From: Pomphorhynchus laevis
Lineage: Eukaryota; Acanthocephala; Palaeacanthocephala; Echinorhynchida; Pomphorhynchidae
Direction: 5' to 3'
Assembly (NCBI GenBank): GCA_012934845.2
Contig: WNNJ02003179.1
Span: 58,810-122,809, forward strand
DNA length: 64,000 nt
In this document: positions 33,736 to 45,060 of the stretch, piece by piece
How positions within the stretch are numbered: position 1 is the stretch's first letter
How the letters are laid out: each line of letters starts with the position of its first letter
Notes under the pieces: model-generated
The model's database searches: none
What the model saw: only the letters and a program-made list of their open reading frames with translations
What the model was told of the DNA's origin: nothing
Translations under genes and position numbers: made by a program

Positions 33736-34405
33736 TAATAATATATATGTTTAATATATATGATATATTAAAATATATATTAATATATTTATATTAATAT
33801 ATTAATATATATGACATATTAATATATAATATATTTTAATATATATGCTTAATAAATAATATAATATGACAAACGTTGTTCCGGTTGCTTATTCCTTGCG
33901 TAGAAGGTAAGTTTTGAACAAAGAAAAGCCTTAGCCAGTTAATAGCGCTGTTTTCATATGCACTGAGGGTTATTGCTTTTTTCAAACTTTCATTCCTTTA
34001 TGGAATAATTTTTTGGTGAAATATGCAAAAATCAGTACTTTAAAAAATTCAATTGAACGTGTTGATATTGCAATAGTGCTAGTCAAATGTGATTTTCCAT
34101 GATCGTGTAAAGGAGATTGCATGTTAATATAACATGAGACACTGCACTAGTGATTAAGTAGCCTGATAATGATAAACGTTTGAAAAAATACATGATTAAT
34201 TTTTAAAAAAAGTTTAATTTAATGTTTTGTAAATTGATATAACACAACCCAAGATTAACTTTAATGTCAATTGACTTTCATTTGATGTAGCGACATATGT
34301 AAAGTAATTGTGACCCCAAACATTCCCATGATATCTTAAGAAACGTTCCATTAATAATTGAAACTTGTAAAAAACTGCATTTAAAATAAAAATTAAACTA
34401 CTCTG
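33736..34405. other. AT-rich spacer
   Basis: It starts with a dense (TATA/ATTAATAT) block at 33740-33860. TGATGTAGCGACAT at 34283-34296 recurs at 34629-34642. No gene was recognised. Confidence 0.4.
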
Positions 34406-34422
34406 AGTAATCACGCAAATGA

Positions 34423-34647
34423 TGCACGCCATGCATCGATCTGAGCCGCAAATGAATGGGTTTCAACCAAAGCCACTGATTCCAATATTTGAAACGACAA
34501 TGTTGGCTCATCTAATATAGACGTTAACATTGAAGAGGATACCTTGGTAAATACAGCAAAATACTGTTTTAAAAATGTCCATTTTATTTTATCTAATTGC
34601 TTTAAATTAAGATAAAATGTCCATATTATGATGTAGCGACATCATAA
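34423..34647 (-). mobile_element. LINE-delta fragment flanked by a 17-bp direct repeat
   Basis: About 180 bp (34440-34620) is the reverse complement of 32520-32697, with roughly 10% difference. AGTAATCACGCAAATGA occurs exactly at 34406-34422 and again at 34648-34664, on either side, and looks like a target-site duplication of a short LINE insertion. The insert lies about 200 bp before the start codon of the aminotransferase. Confidence 0.7.
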
Positions 34648-34850
34648 AGTAATCACGCAAATGAAAAATTAAAATTATTTACTAAAAAAATTTCAATATA
34701 TTAGTAGCAAGTCGACTTCCGTGTGCTTTTCACGTATTTCTTTTTTAATTCTTTAACATTTTGTATATAAATATTGAAACCAAAATAAATTCTAACGGCT
34801 TTATAGTTATTCGGAAAGTATTGTTACTTTTCTACGATAAATCCAAAGTA

Positions 34851-36221
34851 ATGATTAATCCAGATCGTGGATTTGGCTCGTTTTTCTCGTCAAATGTAGA
34901 TCAATTTCTGTCATCTAAAAAAGACGACGACTCGATATCTGATGAATACTTGCAAGCAGTTACTTACTATTCTCAAGTGAAAGATCAACGTTCACGTTTG
35001 ATTGAAGCGTTGTTTCCCACACTGCGTCAAGATGTCGCATATCTCAACCACGGAGCTTTTGGATTAACACTTGGACGTACTTTAAACTCAGCACATTATT
35101 ACCAAAATTTGGCAGAAGTAGATCCTTGTAGATTTTACGATAGATGTTACTTACCATTAGCATGCAGCCGTCAGAAATTGATGGCGAAATTTTTGAAATG
35201 TGATTGCAAGTCATTTGTGTTCGTTCAAAACGTAAGTACAGCTATATCATCAGTGTTCTATACGATGCAACTTAAATATAGGCCGCTAAAGGTTCTCTGT
35301 CTCTCGTGCACATATGGTTCAACTATGAAATTGTTAAAATCCTCAAGTATTAATGACAATCGATTAATTTCCCCTACAATTATTAATATAGACGCGATAG
35401 AAGACAGTGATCAATCAATACTTGACATTGTCACCGATGCCTTAGAAAATTGTGAATACCATTTAGCTATTTTTGACCACATCACAAGTCAGCACGCCAG
35501 AACTTTGCCGATATTAGACTTGCATCGTATATGCCGAGCAAAGAATGTAATCACGCTTGTCGACGGAGCACATACACTGGGAACAATCATGCCCAGAAGC
35601 GATATCATATTTACTGACCTGGCTGATTTTTACATCACGTCCGGTCATAAATGGTTATGTGGACATAAAGGTGTTGCATTACTGTTCTTTAATCCAAATC
35701 TTGATATGGTTAGTTGTAGTCCGATTTCTGTTATTAGATCTCATGGACAAGATCTTGGCAGTCAATCAGAGTTTGCATGGACAGGGCTCCGAGATTATAG
35801 CGCAATCCTTTCCCTCGTGGATACGTTGGCATTTTGGGATACATTTGGTGTTGCGGAAGTACTTACAACGAATCACAATCTATGCACTAACGCGTGTGAA
35901 TATCTATCACGCTTATGGGAGACAGAGATTCTGCACATATCGGGATCGATGGCAACTATAAGATTACCATCATTTGTCAGTGAATATGCTAAACGTCAGC
36001 TAAAAATTGAAAAACTTTGCTACGATCATGCTGAATTTATTCAAGATCAATTATACAATAATAAAATAAAATCAATTCAAGTTTCAATTAAATTACATAT
36101 ACCTCTCAAAAATACAGAACATTCGTTTCTGTATGTTAGGATTTGTGCCCATATTTACAATACCATGGATGAATATCACCATTTAGGTAAGACCGTTTTG
36201 AATATGAAAAGTATGTCTTAG
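34851..36221 (+). CDS. PLP-dependent class V aminotransferase, isopenicillin-N-epimerase-like
   Basis: A 456-residue ORF, uninterrupted. Family signatures are YLNHGAFG at 64-71, the aspartate-bearing VDGAH at 237-241 (Asp pairs with the PLP pyridine nitrogen), SGHKWLCGHKG at 264-274 with K267 as the Schiff-base lysine, and FAWTGLRDYSA at 308-318. The fold-type I aminotransferase V family includes isopenicillin N epimerase, cysteine desulfurases and selenocysteine lyase. Animal members of this branch are poorly characterised, so the substrate is unknown. I chose the ATG at 34851; the frame is open upstream to at least 34761 but has no ATG there, and TTTATAG at about 34808 could be an acceptor. 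There is no signal peptide. It has no introns, unlike SFSWAP. Part of its 3' coding sequence is copied just downstream (36231-36311). Confidence 0.9.
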   Translation: MINPDRGFGSFFSSNVDQFLSSKKDDDSISDEYLQAVTYYSQVKDQRSRLIEALFPTLRQDVAYLNHGAFGLTLGRTLNSAHYYQNLAEVDPCRFYDRCYLPLACSRQKLMAKFLKCDCKSFVFVQNVSTAISSVFYTMQLKYRPLKVLCLSCTYGSTMKLLKSSSINDNRLISPTIINIDAIEDSDQSILDIVTDALENCEYHLAIFDHITSQHARTLPILDLHRICRAKNVITLVDGAHTLGTIMPRSDIIFTDLADFYITSGHKWLCGHKGVALLFFNPNLDMVSCSPISVIRSHGQDLGSQSEFAWTGLRDYSAILSLVDTLAFWDTFGVAEVLTTNHNLCTNACEYLSRLWETEILHISGSMATIRLPSFVSEYAKRQLKIEKLCYDHAEFIQDQLYNNKIKSIQVSIKLHIPLKNTEHSFLYVRICAHIYNTMDEYHHLGKTVLNMKSMS

Positions 36222-36230
36222 TCACATCAA

Positions 36231-36311
36231 TATAAGATTACCAACATTTGTCAGTGAATGTTGGTAATCCAACATTCACTGACAAACGTCAGCTAAAATT
36301 GAAAAAACTTT
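36231..36311 (+). repeat. Partial duplicate of aminotransferase coding sequence with snap-back insert
   Basis: The stretch starting TATAAGATTACCAACATTTG repeats the gene's own 35957-36020 (TATAAGATTACCATCATTTG, then GTCAGTGAAT, then AAACGTCAGCTAAAA). Between the halves, at about 36260-36283, lie 24 extra bases that are the reverse complement of the bases just before them, making a hairpin (GTCAGTGAATGTTGG against CCAACATTCACTGAC). It begins 10 bp after the stop codon. Confidence 0.85.
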
Positions 36312-36699
36312 CATCATATTAATTACCAAAATTGATTCCCTGTTTTATTTTACAATGAGAAAATAAACCTACATTTTATTCTGTCACTAATTTGGTTTCG
36401 GTTTATTTATTTCTCCTATTTAGCCAATTACTTAGTTGATACAGACAAAATAGCTGCATGGCTATAGTCTTGTATGTTATAATAATAAAATAATACTTGA
36501 AAAATAAGTAATAATTATCTTGAATATATCTAATGCTTTTAATTATTATTAAAATATAAATCGTTTGCAAGTTGCAGACCACCCAAAGTAGCTAATTATA
36601 AATATTATATCCGGGCAAATTACGAAACCTGCAAAGTAGTCGTTAAAATACTGACTTCGAAAATACAATCGGCACAAAACTGTCGTGCTAGACCAGCTC
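36312..36699. other. Spacer after the aminotransferase gene
   Basis: AATAAA at about 36362 may serve as the aminotransferase poly(A) signal. The rest is AT-rich and unrecognised. Confidence 0.4.
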
Positions 36700-37785
36700 G
36701 ATTTATTATTATTATACATTCAACAACATACGAGCATTAGCTCAAATAGCTGGCTCACAATAAGTTCGTAAATAAATTAATTAGTTATTAAAATAAGGAA
36801 ATGCAACACGAAACATTGCTTGATCCATTCGTAGTCTTCTTTTAAAGGTATTAAGTGAACTGCATCCAACGGTGTCTGCATCAAGGTTGTTGCAAAGCTC
36901 AACAATTCTTCTATCAAATTGCATCGCGCCCAATTTCTGTACTCTGTTTCTTCGAATAGTTAAAGAATGACCGCGAATAACATTTGAACCACGTAGTTGA
37001 ACCCTACTCCGAAGAGGGTGATGAGGACGTTGGAATAAATGCCAAACAAGGCACATATCCATGTACCAACGGGTCCATGTGACGGTCTTAAGTCCTAATG
37101 ATCTCAGTATATCTTCATAAGGCAGCAACGCCAACGTTGGTGCTAGCTTTGTTGCTCTGTGAAGTACACTCTCTGATTTCTTATGTTCAAGCACAGTACG
37201 TGGGTATACATCCGGACCTGCATATAACAATCTACTCAATACATGTGCTAAAATCAGAGGCCGAAGAGCAGTCGGATTAACGCGAACAAACGCGCGTCGA
37301 ATCATACCTATCATTTTATTGGAGTTGACACAAGCTTGATCAGTGTGCTTTTTAGTTGATAAATTAGAGGTAACCCATACTCCTAAATCTTTGTAACTAT
37401 CGACACTTTCCACAATACAGCCCTTATATGTGTAACAAGCTGATGTTAGTTGCTTGCGAGCATTACCAATAATACGCATGTGTTTGCATTTCGAAACATT
37501 TATCACAAGCTTGTTTGACGCCGCCCACAACTCCACATTATCTATGTCAGTTTGCAAATTATCAACATCCTCAAATTCTATGTCAGTTTGCAAATTATCA
37601 ACATCCTCACATGAATGAATGGGCCGTTATATTTTTAAGTCATCTGCATACAAACATGATCGAGAGCGAATGCACCCAGGCAAATCGTTAACATAAATGC
37701 TGAATAAAAGCGGACCCAAAACTGAACCTTGAGGTACTCCAATATGACATTCTCTAGACACAGACAATGACCAATCGATTTGTTA
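36700..37785 (-). mobile_element. LINE-gamma (CR1-like) fragment, RT to 3' end
   Basis: Near 37780-37640 the minus strand reads GVPQGSVLGPLLFSIYVNDL and then CLYADDLKI, the RT motif B and YADD site. The frame at 37593-36781 gives KLVINVSKCKHMRIIG, SYKDLGVWVTSNLSTKKHTD, HRATKLAPTLALLPYEDILR and SSLNTFKRRLRMD. A 36-bp tandem duplication inside (about 37538-37609) repeats LQTDI..EDVDN. The 3' end has TTATTATTATTA at 36705. It is 5'-truncated inside the RT, with a stop just after YADDLKI. Confidence 0.88.
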
Positions 37786-37788
37786 AAT

Positions 37789-38014
37789 TTGTTAAATTTT
37801 TAGTTATTTATAGTAGCAAATGTTATTACAAGAAGGAATAAAAAACGTGAAAAGCAAACGTTTTAAAATTTGAACTGATTTTGTTGATGAAATTGAAAGT
37901 ATATTGAATATAAGGGATATTATTATGTATACTGGGCTTTGACCGAAAATGGCCGTTCTGCCCGTTTATTCTACAACACAACACATTAAAAACAAAATAT
38001 CAGTAACGATTAAT
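37789..38014. repeat. 226-bp direct repeat, copy 1
   Basis: It is nearly identical to 38047-38272 at an offset of exactly 258 bp. Only one difference was found on reading through (A at 37985, G at 38243). The 32-bp gap contains two further GTAACGATT words. The second copy leads into the 3' part of a LINE-gamma element. Confidence 0.95.
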
Positions 38015-38046
38015 GTAACGATTAATCTGTAACGATTTGTTTAAAC

Positions 38047-38272
38047 TTGTTAAATTTTTAGTTATTTATAGTAGCAAATGTTATTACAAGAAGGAATAAA
38101 AAACGTGAAAAGCAAACGTTTTAAAATTTGAACTGATTTTGTTGATGAAATTGAAAGTATATTGAATATAAGGGATATTATTATGTATACTGGGCTTTGA
38201 CCGAAAATGGCCGTTCTGCCCGTTTATTCTACAACACAACACGTTAAAAACAAAATATCAGTAACGATTAAT
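38047..38272. repeat. 226-bp direct repeat, copy 2
   Basis: Partner of the repeat at 37789-38014. It runs directly into the 3' end of the LINE-gamma copy downstream, so the repeated unit is probably the 3'UTR of that element. Confidence 0.95.
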
Positions 38273-40960
38273 CCAAGGATAAAGTTTTCTAATTTAGTCT
38301 TGATCCGCATGTATTATCCAATTGCTGACCTAAATCTTGAATTGACTTTGATGATGCAGCCACGATGTCATGTGACATTGAGTTCCATAACTCTAACGCT
38401 CTGTAAGACAATCGCGATACCATTATAAACCTTCCAATTTGTCTTGTGCGTAACATGAGTGAATGGCTCCTATGACTTTTGTCGGACATTCATTTCAACA
38501 CAGTAGCTTGAATATGTATCGTCTTTAATATATGCCACATCGTAAGTAGATTCCAAACGAGTAATCTGATATCATACGTATCGAAGTAAATCTATTATTA
38601 TAACTATTCATTTCACCTCCTAGAATGAGTTTGCTGCTACGCATTAATTTTTTCTCCAGGCATCTCATTTAACTTATCGTGGAAGGGAACGACGCTTGGG
38701 TGGCATAATATTCGATGTGATGACGATCTAGCGCGTTATATAGTCAAACAAAACACTGGAGATACTGATAAAAAAACACGGATTTTATTCAGATAAATCA
38801 TATTTATTGTGGAACTGAAGTCTACCAGTGTCCATTCTAGTTTTCAATATCGATTGCATAAGTATTCCAAGATCACGAACTTGATTTGTCGAAATGATTC
38901 TACAGTATCCGACACTTTAAAGCCGTATGTGTGAGCACTTTGAAGTGTTTAATAATAGGTCAATGTTAATGCTCCACGTATGGAATCCTATTAATATCAC
39001 GCTGTAAGCGGATATGGCTTTTTTAGATAGGACCTCACACCATATTTTTATGTCGTCAGCAAAATCTAAACAAGGACAGTGGAGTAGATTCGGTAAACTG
39101 TTCATGAATATATAAAACAATAAAGGTCCTAGTACAGTACCGTGATGAGCATATAACATCCACTGCCTTACCCTGGACGTGGATTGAATCCAAGATTCAC
39201 GGGCAGTCAAAATGCTCGTAAGATAAGAACGTCCTTTTCTGAAGCCATAATGCATAGAGCTATGTTGGCCTGTGACGCTCAAATGCTCGACTATGTAATC
39301 GCAAATAATCCTTTCGAGTACCTTGACCATATGACTTGTAATGATTATAGCTCGATAGTTGTCAACTATACGGCAGTCACCTTTTTTGAACACCGACACT
39401 ACTAGTGCACACTTCCATTCAGAACAAAGGATGCCTGAAACAAGCTAGTGATTGAAGGAACCAAATGTTGACTTAATAATTTAAGTAAATATGGATGGCT
39501 ATCATCGCGGAATGAAGAAGATGAAGACGACAATTGTGATAATCTTCGTACCACATCCTTTTGTTGATTATAATGGGAGCACTTTAACACTAAGGGAAAC
39601 TGATGCTCCGAAGGGTATCAGCTACACTAGAGCTAGCATTGCATAGATCGAATGCATTAGCAAATTCATTAGCAATGTCTGAGAGGGAATCAAGCAACTT
39701 TCCGTTTGAGGATAACCTATTGATTTAAAAATAAGAAGGTGCATCTTGATGAACGTATGTCCAAAACCGTTTGCAATAACTACTTAAAGATTACACAATT
39801 TGGCCCTCATACTCCATACGTTTCAGCACTCAGCCGTTTATATGCATTGCGAGCAAGTTTGAATAGAGTGATCAAATTACCTTTGTGCCGACATTTTATG
39901 AACAAATCCTTGCGTCTCTTTAGATCTTCCAGGAGACTACTGTCTTACCATGGAGGCTTCCTACGAAAAAATTTTCGAATTACTTTACGTAGAGCAATAT
40001 CATCAGATATCCGAATGAGTAAATCTCGAATGAAACGCCAACGTTCCTGGTTACCAACATCACCACACAAAAAGTTAAGCGAGGAGCACGTTGTTGTAAC
40101 GCATTCACATCAACATGATATCATGACCGCTTCATCAGTGCAGACTCATCATCGGTATCACCAATATCTGATGCAAAATTCAGCCTAAAGAGCAGAACGC
40201 AGTAATCACTGGACCCAAAAAAGGTTGTGCTGTGGATCACATACCTGACCATATTTAAAAAAAATACAAGATCTTGTAGAGGAGAATCCTTCACTAGCAA
40301 ATCTGATAGGCACTGATAGTGATGAATTAGTAATATGATGCATACCAAGAACTCCCATAGTTTCGTATAGTCACCGAGGCAGTTACTTACAATGCTGTTG
40401 ACTTTTTCGTCTACCACTATGGTCAGTAAATTAAAATCACTAAATAAAATAGACCCGACAAAGGGTGATTGATCGTACTACATACTCTAGTTAGAATATG
40501 CATCACCTCATTATCTAATTAGCTTATTTAGATGTTCGATAAAAACTCTAAAAGAAAGGCGAAGGTTGGATATAACTAGATCAACTAAAAGACAACTCTA
40601 TGTTCCTCCCTGATGTGAAAGTCTCACTATGTGACTAATAACTCTCCTATTTTGGAGATAATGAGCTATTCATTTATCTCTCATAGGAGGAAACTTATAT
40701 GAACGTACCAAATCATAATTGAAACCTATAATTGATATTGCTCTATTAAGATTGACATAAGATTAGAATATTGATGAAGGCTATGACATAAACACGTGAA
40801 AACCGTTGCGACAGGAGAACGTGCAGTTGCACGCGGAATCAATCAGTCGATGCGGATGAGACTGCTCATGTCATAAGTGGACGCCAACACATAAGCGACC
40901 TTCACCGGACAACTCGAAAATCCTGAATTACGAGGTTCTCTTATCCCTCAGAAATTCGAC
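38273..40960 (-). mobile_element. LINE-gamma (CR1-like), long but degraded
   Basis: The minus-strand order is an endonuclease near 40440-40130 (SDFNLLTIVVDEKVN, then GSSDYCVLLFRL for the GxSDH end motif), an RT start near 39590-39402 (HPYLLKLLSQHLVPSITSLF), and RT proper at 39399-38917 (FKKGDCRIVDNYRAIIITS, GFRKGRSYLTSILT, VLGPLLFYIFMNSLP, LDFADDIKIW with FADD). The C-terminal domain follows at 38489-38289 (RALELWNSMSHDIVAASSKS). There are numerous stops and shifts. Upstream of about 40450 the frame is hardly readable, so the 5' border is approximate. Confidence 0.75.
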
Positions 40961-41099
40961 GATTTAACTCATTCCTAACTTCCCTCAGCACTTTTTTGTA
41001 TTGACTAATCAATACGAAAACGAACTTGATATCCACTCAACACTTAACTTGTTGAAAACAGACATCACGAATCAAGTCTGCTCAATAGTTTCAAATACA
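40961..41099. other. Junction between two LINE copies
   Basis: Short stretch with no recognised coding; the exact end of the gamma copy and start of the beta copy lie in it. Confidence 0.4.
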
Positions 41100-42665
41100 A
41101 TACAATCCCATGCCAACCACCGTACTTAAATCCATATGCTCATCGATATCTACTTTCCTCACTACCTTGTTTAACACGTCCATCCGCAGTCGTATCTTCC
41201 CTTTACACCAGAAATCGGTCATCGTTAATCCCCTCCTTAAGAAACAATTGCTCGACACCTCCATTCTTTCTAGCTATCGCCCTATTTCACTCCTCCCTAC
41301 TCTTTCCAAGATCTTAGAACTCCTTATCTTAATACTAATCAACGTTTATCTCTCTTCATCCAATCTGCCCCTTCCTTTCCGATCCGCTTTCCGCTCTAAT
41401 CACTCCACATAAATCGCCTGCATGAAATTTTACAACGACCTACTCATTTATCGTGACAAGGCTCTATATAGTGTTATCATCTCTCTTGACCTCACAACCG
41501 CCTTCTACATTGTCGACCACTCCATACTCCTTTCTCGCCTTCGTTATGATTAGGACTTTTCTTCCTCCTCCGTAGCATGGTTTGCTTCATACCTATCCGA
41601 CCGTTCTTTTCGCATCTGTACAAATTCATCATCCTCTCCTCCCATATTTATTTTCTGCGGGGTCCCCAAAGGTTCAGTCCTAGGTCATCTGCTTTTCTCT
41701 CTTCTACTTGGCGATCTCTCTCCGTTTATCAAACCTTACGCCTTTAACGTCATGCAATACGCCGATGGCATCTTCATCTATGCTCATGTACCCGCCCATC
41801 ACATATACAATATCGGCATTTCTGCCTCCAACTGTCTTTCTTCTATCTACAAGCGTCTCTCTCATCTGCGTTTCATTCTAAACCCAGACAAGTCCAAAAA
41901 ATGTGAATCCTCCACCGTCAACCTAACATATATCCTCATGTATCTTTCGCCTCATAAATCATCCCCATAGTCCACAATCTCACTTTCTTAGGATTCCATT
42001 TCTATGATCACCTTTCCCTTTAACCCTTCGTCCGCGACAAAGTCCGCTCGTCTAACTTAATTCTCCGTGACATCCGCCGTATCCGCCCCTTATGGACTTT
42101 TGTTCTTGTATGCATATTCTTTCATTGCCTCTCTTCCCTAAAATCGATTACTGCCTTAGCCTTTTCGCCAATTCTCCAAAATCCATCATCCTACTCCTAC
42201 AACGCATCAGAAACTCCGTCGTTCGAGTGCTCCTACGTCTCCGTCGTTTCGAGCAAACATCTACATATCTTGCCCAACTCACCTGGCCCACCATCCAAAT
42301 CCGCATTCAGCTTCGCCTGCTCGTCACTTTTCATCGCATCGCTGTCGGCTCCCCGTCGTTCATCAACCTCGCTTTTATAGACGACGCTCACCCTCATCTT
42401 TATCGCTGCGTTCCCGTCATTCCCTCTTACTTCACGTCCCAATTATTCCAACAACTACAGTCTCCAATCTTTCGTCGTTGCCGCTCCCTCTCCTGGAATC
42501 AGCTCCCTCTCTACTTCCTCCTCGCTCCCTCCTTTATCACATTCAAATGCATCCTCCGTTCCCATCTTATCAACACATGATCTAGATTTATGTTTGCTTT
42601 TTTGTTTGTGGTCATGTAAGCGGGCGCCGGCACTCATTTGCCACGTAAAAATAAATCCTTTTTTA
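41100..42665 (+). mobile_element. LINE-beta copy, 5'-truncated
   Basis: It starts with a frame reading LKSICSSISTFLTTLFNTSI, then LLKKQLLDTSILSSYRPISL. It continues through LDLTTAFYIVDHSILLSRLR, VPKGSVLGH and MQYADGIFIYAH (YADG in place of YADD) to a frame at 42092-42580 with FEQTSTYLAQLTWPTI and SWNQLPLYF. The 3'UTR near 42600-42665 has GTGGTCATGTAAG and CATTTGCCACGT, as in the 7.1-kb copy, and an A/T tail. The family is shared but the copy is clearly diverged. The catalytic Asp change and stops show that it is dead. Confidence 0.85.
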
Positions 42666-42669
42666 AATA

Positions 42670-43030
42670 TGTTGCGTGTGAGAGTAGATAAGAATATCAT
42701 CGGCATACTGCATCATGCGAAAGTTATAGTCACGAGTTATAACATACAAGTCGCCTAGAAGAAAATAGAAAAATGGAGTAGCGAAAACGGAGTTTCGTGA
42801 AACACCGTGCGGGATGGAAAAATATATAGATGAAGATGAGTTTGAGTGAACACAAAAAGAGCGTTTTGAGAGATAAGATGTGAACCAGGCTACAGTAGGA
42901 ACGGATAAACCGTATCCTTGACGAATCCGAGAGAGTAGGATAGAATGATCGACAATATCGAACTAGAAAACAGTCAAGAGAGATTATGACACTACAGTTT
43001 CATATCCCTGGCTTGAAGTAGATCACTGAA
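42670..43030 (-). mobile_element. LINE-beta RT fragment, opposite strand
   Basis: The reverse strand encodes FDIVDHSILLSRIRQGYGLS, VAWFTSYLSKRSF, a degraded PxGVSxN block and MMQYADDILIYSH. It corresponds to the same RT segment as in the copy that ends immediately before it. Both ends are truncated, and the 3' half is missing where the plus copy's tail begins. Confidence 0.75.
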
Positions 43031-43720
43031 ATTTTTTGACAGACGAGTTCAATAGAGTGATTAGAATGTAAGTGCTTAGAACTTTGCGATCATTCTTTGA
43101 TGATCACAAAGTATGGATAGCGAATCGGGCTGGTCGAACACGAAAGGTTTTGTGCCGCTGACATTTTCATCATCATTTATATTTGGATAAATACAAAATC
43201 ATCAGTGTGCTTAATCGTTCCCAAGAAAACAGAATCGTACCCTCACGATTATGAGGATACACTAGTCCTTTTTAAGCGACGTTATAGGTTTGTAATTATG
43301 CGCTTGGAATCCGCTTGCCTTCGTACACCTAGGTTAATTTTATTTAATCATGCTTAAAGGACCGTTCAGTTTCGTGAATACTTAATAATTGTTTTTTTTA
43401 ACGTGCCCATTTGAGAGAGTCCCTAACTTTAAAATGTTTTATTTTAATATATTGAATACACGTTTTGAATATTTTTGTTTTTTATTGCAATTATAAATGG
43501 GACCAACCTTTTTGTACCAGTCAACAATATAAAATTATCACATTTTCCCTTTCCTAATAATTAAAACGTTCATATGTGTTGTTTACTTTCCCCGCTTTTA
43601 TCACTGCTATATGCATTTGTAAGTTGATATCTTAAAATTAGAAGATAATATAATATAATATCTTAAAATTAGAAGATAATTTAAGATATCATTTGATATT
43701 TTAAAGTCGAAGAAGCAATA
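43031..43720. other. Spacer with short tandem duplication
   Basis: No gene was recognised. ATATCTTAAAATTAGAAGAT occurs twice in tandem (about 43627 and 43657), immediately before the RTE element. The 43100-43370 stretch is GC-richer but has no frame I can identify. Confidence 0.4.
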
Positions 43721-45046
43721 AGACATGAAGGCAGGAAAAGCAGCAAGTCCAGATGACATTTCATCCGAGATATGGAAAGCTAGGTGTTGGAATCCTGTTC
43801 CCTGGATTACAAATTTCTTTAATCAAGTCATCGAAGAGGAAAATATACCTAACGACCGGGAAAATAGTATAACAATACCAATCTGGAAAAGGATAGCCCA
43901 GCCGATTGTTGCAATTATCGCCAGATCAGACTACTGCCTCACACCTTAAAGATCTTCGAGCGTTTACTTGATAGACGGATACGTAGTGTCACGAAAAGTA
44001 GCATCAACCAGGTCGGTTTTGTTAAAGAATGCGGAACCACTGACGCCATGCACGCAGCGCGGCTCCTGTTCGAAAAGCATGAGAAAAAGGCAAACCCCTT
44101 CATGTTGCATTTCTCGATTTGGAAAAGGCATTCGACCGTGTTCCGCGTGAACTTATTTTGCATGCCTTGCCTTGTCGGAGTTCATCAAGAAAGCGCCCTC
44201 TCCATAATTCTGTTCATTCTCGCAATGGATTCAATAACTAGTTAGATACAACGTCAGGTAGCATACACCATATTATACACCGATGACGTTTTCTTGGCAT
44301 CAAACGACAAGACGGATCTCAAAAATCAAGTCCAGTTTTGGAGTGACCGATTAGCACAGCATGGTCTACGTTTGAACCACCGAAAGACTGAGTATCTGAT
44401 TAATGATCCGAATGAAACTGACACAATTAGTCTAGATGGAATGAACCTGATTCGGACCGAAAGCTTTAAATATATCGAATCGATACTCTCGGCTGACGGT
44501 GACCTTAGGGCTGAGGTGAATGAGAGGATCAATGCTGCGTGGACTAAGTGGCGTGCGACAACGGGAGTTATGTGCGATCGACGTATGAAGGATAGTATTA
44601 AATCCAAAATATATCGGAAAGTGATTCGTCCTGCTGCTTTGTATGGTGCCGTGTGCTGGTTAATTACAAAGAGCGCCAACAATTGCATCGCTGTTATAGA
44701 GACTGAGATGCTGAGATGGACAACTGGTGTTACTCGCATCGACCATGTGCGCAACGACGAGATCCGACAACGGTACAATATTGCGCAAATCAACGACAAA
44801 ATGCGAGAAGCCCCTCTTCGGTGGTTCGGTCACACTCTGCGTGCAATTAAGAATCAACGGCGAAAGCAGGCCTGAACATACAAGTAGATGGTAAACGCCC
44901 GAAAGGTAGACCGAAGTAAACAAGGATTTGCAAGCTGCTCGATTGCACCCGAATCTGGCCCACAACCGTGCGATATGGAGGACGCGTTCATTAAATGTCG
45001 ACCCCGATTCAATACGGGATTAACGGCTAAAGAAAAAGAAGAATTG
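43721..45046 (+). mobile_element. RTE-clade LINE, 5'-truncated
   Basis: Frames read MKAGKAASPDDISSEIWKA, then (shifted) ERLLDRRIRSVTKSSINQVG, MHAARLLFEKHEKKANP and a LEKAFDRVPREL-type palm. The long frame at 44294-44875 has FKYIESILSADGDLRAEVNE, AAWTKWRATTGVMCDRRMKD, PAALYGAVCWLITK, LRWTTGVTRIDHVRNDEIRQ and REAPLRWFGHTLRA, all typical of RTE. The end DLQAARLHPNLAHNRAIW at about 44926-44980 and the short 3' end after it also fit. GATATCTTAAAATT stands at 43626-43639 and at 45047-45060, a possible 14-bp target-site duplication. Several shifts are present in the first half. Confidence 0.9.
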
Positions 45047-45060
45047 GATATCTTAAAATT

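Noticed and set aside
39739-40188. 150-residue + strand open frame
   Set aside because: It lies opposite the LINE-gamma endonuclease/RT region and has no recognisable domain; it is an antisense shadow.
42233-42706. Minus-strand frames across the beta LINE copy
   Set aside because: They are antisense to the LINE-beta C-terminal region, charged and without homology.
44326-44799. 157-residue minus-strand open frame
   Set aside because: Antisense shadow of the RTE reverse transcriptase frame at 44294-44875.
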